From NCBI RefSeq assembly GCF_000744815.1, contig NZ_JQMQ01000005.1, positions 1,682,055 to 1,746,054 on the forward strand: 64,000 nucleotides of DNA. Reading direction: 5' to 3'. The position numbers and the translations under genes were made by a program. This document shows, one piece after another, positions 61,232-64,000 of this stretch. Position 1 is the first letter of the stretch. Every line of letters starts with the position of its first letter. This DNA is from Phaeacidiphilus oryzae TH49. Lineage in GTDB: Bacteria > Actinomycetota > Actinomycetes > Streptomycetales > Streptomycetaceae. The notes under the pieces are model-generated. The model had not been told where the DNA came from. It saw only the letters and a list, made by a program, of their open reading frames with translations, and ran no database searches.

Positions 61232-64000
61232 GTGACGGATACGGCGACCCGCACGGCGCGGGTCCTGCTGCTGTCGACGGCGGACACGGATCTGCTGGCG
61301 GCCAGGGCGTCCGGGGCGGACTACCGCATCGGCAACCCCTCCCGGGTGGACGCCGAGGAGGACCTGCCGGGGCTGCTGGACGGCGCCGAGGTGGTCGTCG
61401 TACGGCTGCTCGGCGGGCGGCGTGCCTGGGAGGACGGGCTGGCGGCGATCGCCGCCTCCGGGCTGCCGGCGGTGCTGCTGGGCGGCGAGTCGGTGCCGGA
61501 CGCCGAGCTGATGGGGATGTCCACGGTGCCGGCCGGGGTGGTCGCGGAGGCGCTGGGCTACCTGGTCGAGGGCGGCCCGGCGAACCTGCGGGAGCTGGCC
61601 CGGTTCCTCGGCGACACGGTGCTGATGCGGGGCGAGGGCTTCGAGCCGGCCCGCGCGATGCCGGCCTACGGGGTGCACGGGTCGTACGCGGTGGCGGAGG
61701 GCCGGCCGACGGTCGGGGTGCTCTTCTACCGGGCGCACGAGCTCTCCGGGAACACCGGGTTCGTGGACGTGCTGTGCGCGGCGATCGCCGAGCGGGGCGC
61801 CAACCCCCTTCCGGTGTACTGCGGTTCGCTGCGCGGGGCCGAGCCGGGGCTGTACGAGCTGCTGGGCCGGTGCGACGCCCTCGTCACCACCGTGCTGGCC
61901 GCCGGGGGTTCGGTGGCGGCCGAGGCCTCGGCGGGGGGCGAGGAGGAGGCCTGGGACGTCGGCGCGCTGGCCGAGTTGGACGTTCCGGTGCTGCAGGGGC
62001 TCTGCCTGACCTCCAGCCGTGCCGCCTGGGAGGCCTCGGACGCGGCGCTCTCGCCGATGGACGCGGCGATGCAGGTGGCCATCCCGGAGTTCGACGGGCG
62101 GATCGTCACCGTGCCGTTCTCCTTCAAGGAGATGGGCGAGGGGGACGTCCCGGTGTACGTGGCCGACCCGGAGCGGGCCGCCCGGGTGGCCGGGATCGCC
62201 GTGCGGCATGCGGCGCTGGCGCACAAGGAGAACGCGGAGAAGCGGATCGCGCTGGTCTTCACCGCGTACCCGACCAAGCACTCGCGGGTCGGCAACGCGG
62301 TGGGCCTGGACACCCCCGTCTCGGCGGTGCGGCTGCTGGAGGCGCTGCGCGAGGCCGGCTATGTCACCGGTGAACTGCCGGAGACCGGCGACGAGTTGAT
62401 CCACCGGCTGATCGCGGCCGGCGGGCACGACGTGGAGTGGCTGACCGAGGAGCAGCTGGCCGCCGCGCCGGCCCGGGTGCCGCTGAAGGACTACCAGGAG
62501 TGGTTCGGCCGGCTGGACCCCGAACTGCGGGACGGCGTACTGGAGAAGTGGGGCCCGGCGCCCGGCGAGCTGTACGTGGACGGGGACGAGATCGTCCTCG
62601 CGGCGCTGCGGTTCGGCAACGTGATGGTGATGATCCAGCCGCCGCGCGGCTTCGGGGAGAACCCGATCGCGATCTACCACGACCCCGACCTGCCGCCCTC
62701 CCACCACTATCTGGCGGCCTACCGCTGGCTGGAGAACTCCTTCGGCGCGGACGCGATCGTTCACATGGGCAAGCACGGGACGATGGAGTGGCTGCCGGGC
62801 AAGGGCCTCGGGCTGTCGCGCGGCTGCGCGCCGGACGCGGTGCTGGGCGAACTGCCGCTGGTCTACCCGTTCATCGTCAACGACCCCGGTGAGGGGACGC
62901 AGGCCAAGCGGCGCGGGCACGCGACCGTGGTGGACCACCTGGTGCCGCCGATGGCCCGGGCCGACACCTACGGGGACCTGGCCAAGCTGGAGCAACTCCT
63001 CGACGAGTACGCCCTGGTGAGCGATCTGGACCCGACGAAGGCCCCGGCCGTGCGGGCGCAGATCTGGACCCTGGTGAAGGCCGCCGAGCTCCACCACGAC
63101 CTCCATGTGGACGAGCAGCCGGAGGCGGACGAGTTCGACTCCTTCGTGATGCACATCGACGGCTACCTCTGCGAGATCAAGGACGTGCAGATCCGGGACG
63201 GGCTGCATGTGCTGGGCGGGGGGCCGGTCGGCGAGGCGCGGGTCAACCTGGTGCTGGCGGTGCTGCGGTCGGCGCAGGTGTGGGGCGGGCAGGCGGCCGC
63301 GCTGCCGGGGCTGCGGGCGGTGCTCGCGGCCAGGTTCGGGCTGAGCGAGAAGGCGCTGCTCGCCGAGCCCGGGGCGGCGGTGGAGGTCTCCGGGGAGCTG
63401 CGGTCGCTGGTGGAGGGTCCGGCGCGGACCGGCTCCGACGCGATCGACCTACTGGAGCGGCTGTGCCGGCGGATCGCGGAGGCGATGGAGGAGGACGGCT
63501 GGGCGGCGGAGGCCGTCGGGCCCACCCTGTCCCGGATCTTCGGACAGGTCGGGGTGCCCGAAGGGGCCGCGCCCGTGGTGGAGTTCGCCTGCCGGGAGGT
63601 GGTGCCGCGGCTGGCGCGGACCACGGACGAGATCGGGCACGTGCTGCGCGCGCTGCGCGGCGGGTACGTCCCGGCGGGGCCGTCCGGCTCGCCGACCCGG
63701 GGGCTGGTGAACGTGCTGCCGACCGGGCGGAACTTCTACTCGGTCGACCCCAAGGCGATTCCCTCCCGGCTGAGTTGGGAGGTCGGGCAGTCGCTGGCGG
63801 ACTCGCTGATCGCCCGCTACCGGGCGGACAACGGCGGGGAGTACCCGCGCTCGGTGGGCCTGACGGTGTGGGGCACCTCCTGCATGCGGACGCAGGGCGA
63901 CGACATCGCGGAGATCCTGGCGCTGCTGGGCTGCCGGCCGGTGTGGGACGACGCCTCGCGGCGGGTGACCGGCTTCGAGGTGGTGTCGATCGAGGAGCTC
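61232..64000 (+). CDS. cobN: Cobaltochelatase subunit CobN (5' part)
   Basis: The gene runs off the right edge; about 923 residues are visible, out of an expected 1200 or so. ILL-type start ARVLLLSTADTDLLAARASGADYRIGNPSRVDAEEDLP and later HMGKHGTMEWLPGKGLGLSRGCAPDAVLGELPLVYPFIVNDPGEGTQAKRRGHATVVDHLVPP are signatures of the large CobN chelatase, which inserts Co2+ into hydrogenobyrinic acid diamide with ATP. GTG 61232 follows GAGAAGG; GTG 61202, overlapping the cobQ stop, is a possible longer start. It is third in the cob operon. Confidence 0.93.
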   Translation, partial: MTDTATRTARVLLLSTADTDLLAARASGADYRIGNPSRVDAEEDLPGLLDGAEVVVVRLLGGRRAWEDGLAAIAASGLPAVLLGGESVPDAELMGMSTVPAGVVAEALGYLVEGGPANLRELARFLGDTVLMRGEGFEPARAMPAYGVHGSYAVAEGRPTVGVLFYRAHELSGNTGFVDVLCAAIAERGANPLPVYCGSLRGAEPGLYELLGRCDALVTTVLAAGGSVAAEASAGGEEEAWDVGALAELDVPVLQGLCLTSSRAAWEASDAALSPMDAAMQVAIPEFDGRIVTVPFSFKEMGEGDVPVYVADPERAARVAGIAVRHAALAHKENAEKRIALVFTAYPTKHSRVGNAVGLDTPVSAVRLLEALREAGYVTGELPETGDELIHRLIAAGGHDVEWLTEEQLAAAPARVPLKDYQEWFGRLDPELRDGVLEKWGPAPGELYVDGDEIVLAALRFGNVMVMIQPPRGFGENPIAIYHDPDLPPSHHYLAAYRWLENSFGADAIVHMGKHGTMEWLPGKGLGLSRGCAPDAVLGELPLVYPFIVNDPGEGTQAKRRGHATVVDHLVPPMARADTYGDLAKLEQLLDEYALVSDLDPTKAPAVRAQIWTLVKAAELHHDLHVDEQPEADEFDSFVMHIDGYLCEIKDVQIRDGLHVLGGGPVGEARVNLVLAVLRSAQVWGGQAAALPGLRAVLAARFGLSEKALLAEPGAAVEVSGELRSLVEGPARTGSDAIDLLERLCRRIAEAMEEDGWAAEAVGPTLSRIFGQVGVPEGAAPVVEFACREVVPRLARTTDEIGHVLRALRGGYVPAGPSGSPTRGLVNVLPTGRNFYSVDPKAIPSRLSWEVGQSLADSLIARYRADNGGEYPRSVGLTVWGTSCMRTQGDDIAEILALLGCRPVWDDASRRVTGFEVVSIEEL

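Noticed and set aside
1-64000. tRNA, rRNA, transposase, integrase or phage genes
   Set aside because: None could be recognised from sequence or motif on either strand.

Overview
The window is very GC-rich (third codon positions almost all G or C), gene-dense and rich in GTG starts and 4-bp ATGA/GTGA gene overlaps. It carries a conservon, a cobalamin-riboswitch cob operon and an ethylmalonyl-CoA cluster next to psd-pssA. All of this points to a chromosomal segment of a Streptomyces or close relative (Streptomycetaceae). I see no insertion sequence, prophage, CRISPR array, tRNA or rRNA.

Layout. 1-9.8 kb: end of a GH15 glycosidase, a degenerate SDR, an enoyl-CoA hydratase-like gene, a small HTH protein, an ABC-F ATPase, a secreted propeller-like protein, a YnfA-like membrane protein, a coupled M20 peptidase/LD-carboxypeptidase pair and a methyltransferase. 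9.9-15 kb: a PAS-GAF-PP2C-HATPase anti-sigma-type phosphatase, a three-repeat carboxypeptidase-regulatory-like protein, an SRPBCC protein and a Nudix hydrolase. 15.3-24.9 kb: the ethylmalonyl-CoA pathway. It holds a duplicated 3-hydroxyacyl-CoA dehydrogenase, a TetR regulator, ccr, ecm, mcl, a MaoC hydratase and an acyl-CoA dehydrogenase. Together these take acetoacetyl-/crotonyl-CoA through ethylmalonyl-, methylsuccinyl- and mesaconyl-CoA to glyoxylate plus propionyl-CoA, an acetyl-CoA assimilation route and a source of polyketide extender units. 25.3-27.6 kb: psd-pssA (phosphatidylethanolamine synthesis) and a GntR regulator.

27.8-31.9 kb: a divergent GntR regulator and a coupled operon (proline-iminopeptidase-like hydrolase, APC permease, acetamidase/formamidase) with a clear inverted-repeat operator between them. 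32.2-38.8 kb: an oxalate/formate module on the minus strand (a 39-codon leader ORF, CaiB/Frc CoA-transferase, ADP-forming CoA ligase, OFA transporter) and a frameshifted second OFA-like transporter. The module and the broken transporter share a palindromic upstream motif whose left half also lies before the 26.9-kb GntR gene. 39-45.6 kb: a complete conservon (histidine kinase, roadblock, DUF742, Ras-like GTPase, CYP157-type P450 lacking ExxR) facing a class I terpene synthase across a strong bidirectional terminator.

45.8-64 kb: a LysR/BASS-transporter divergent pair, a ThuA protein, a DppA aminopeptidase, a frameshifted amidohydrolase beside a glutamine-synthetase-like gene (a FluG-like pair), a conserved hypothetical protein, a membrane-anchored alpha/beta hydrolase, a FAD oxidoreductase, a small membrane protein, then a cobalamin riboswitch driving cbiB-cobQ-cobN (cobN runs off the end). 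B12 made by the last operon is the cofactor of the ethylmalonyl-CoA mutase in the window. Several intergenic regions carry copies of a GC-rich palindromic repeat family. The two clear frameshifts lie in C-runs or short GC tandem repeats and could be biological or assembly errors.
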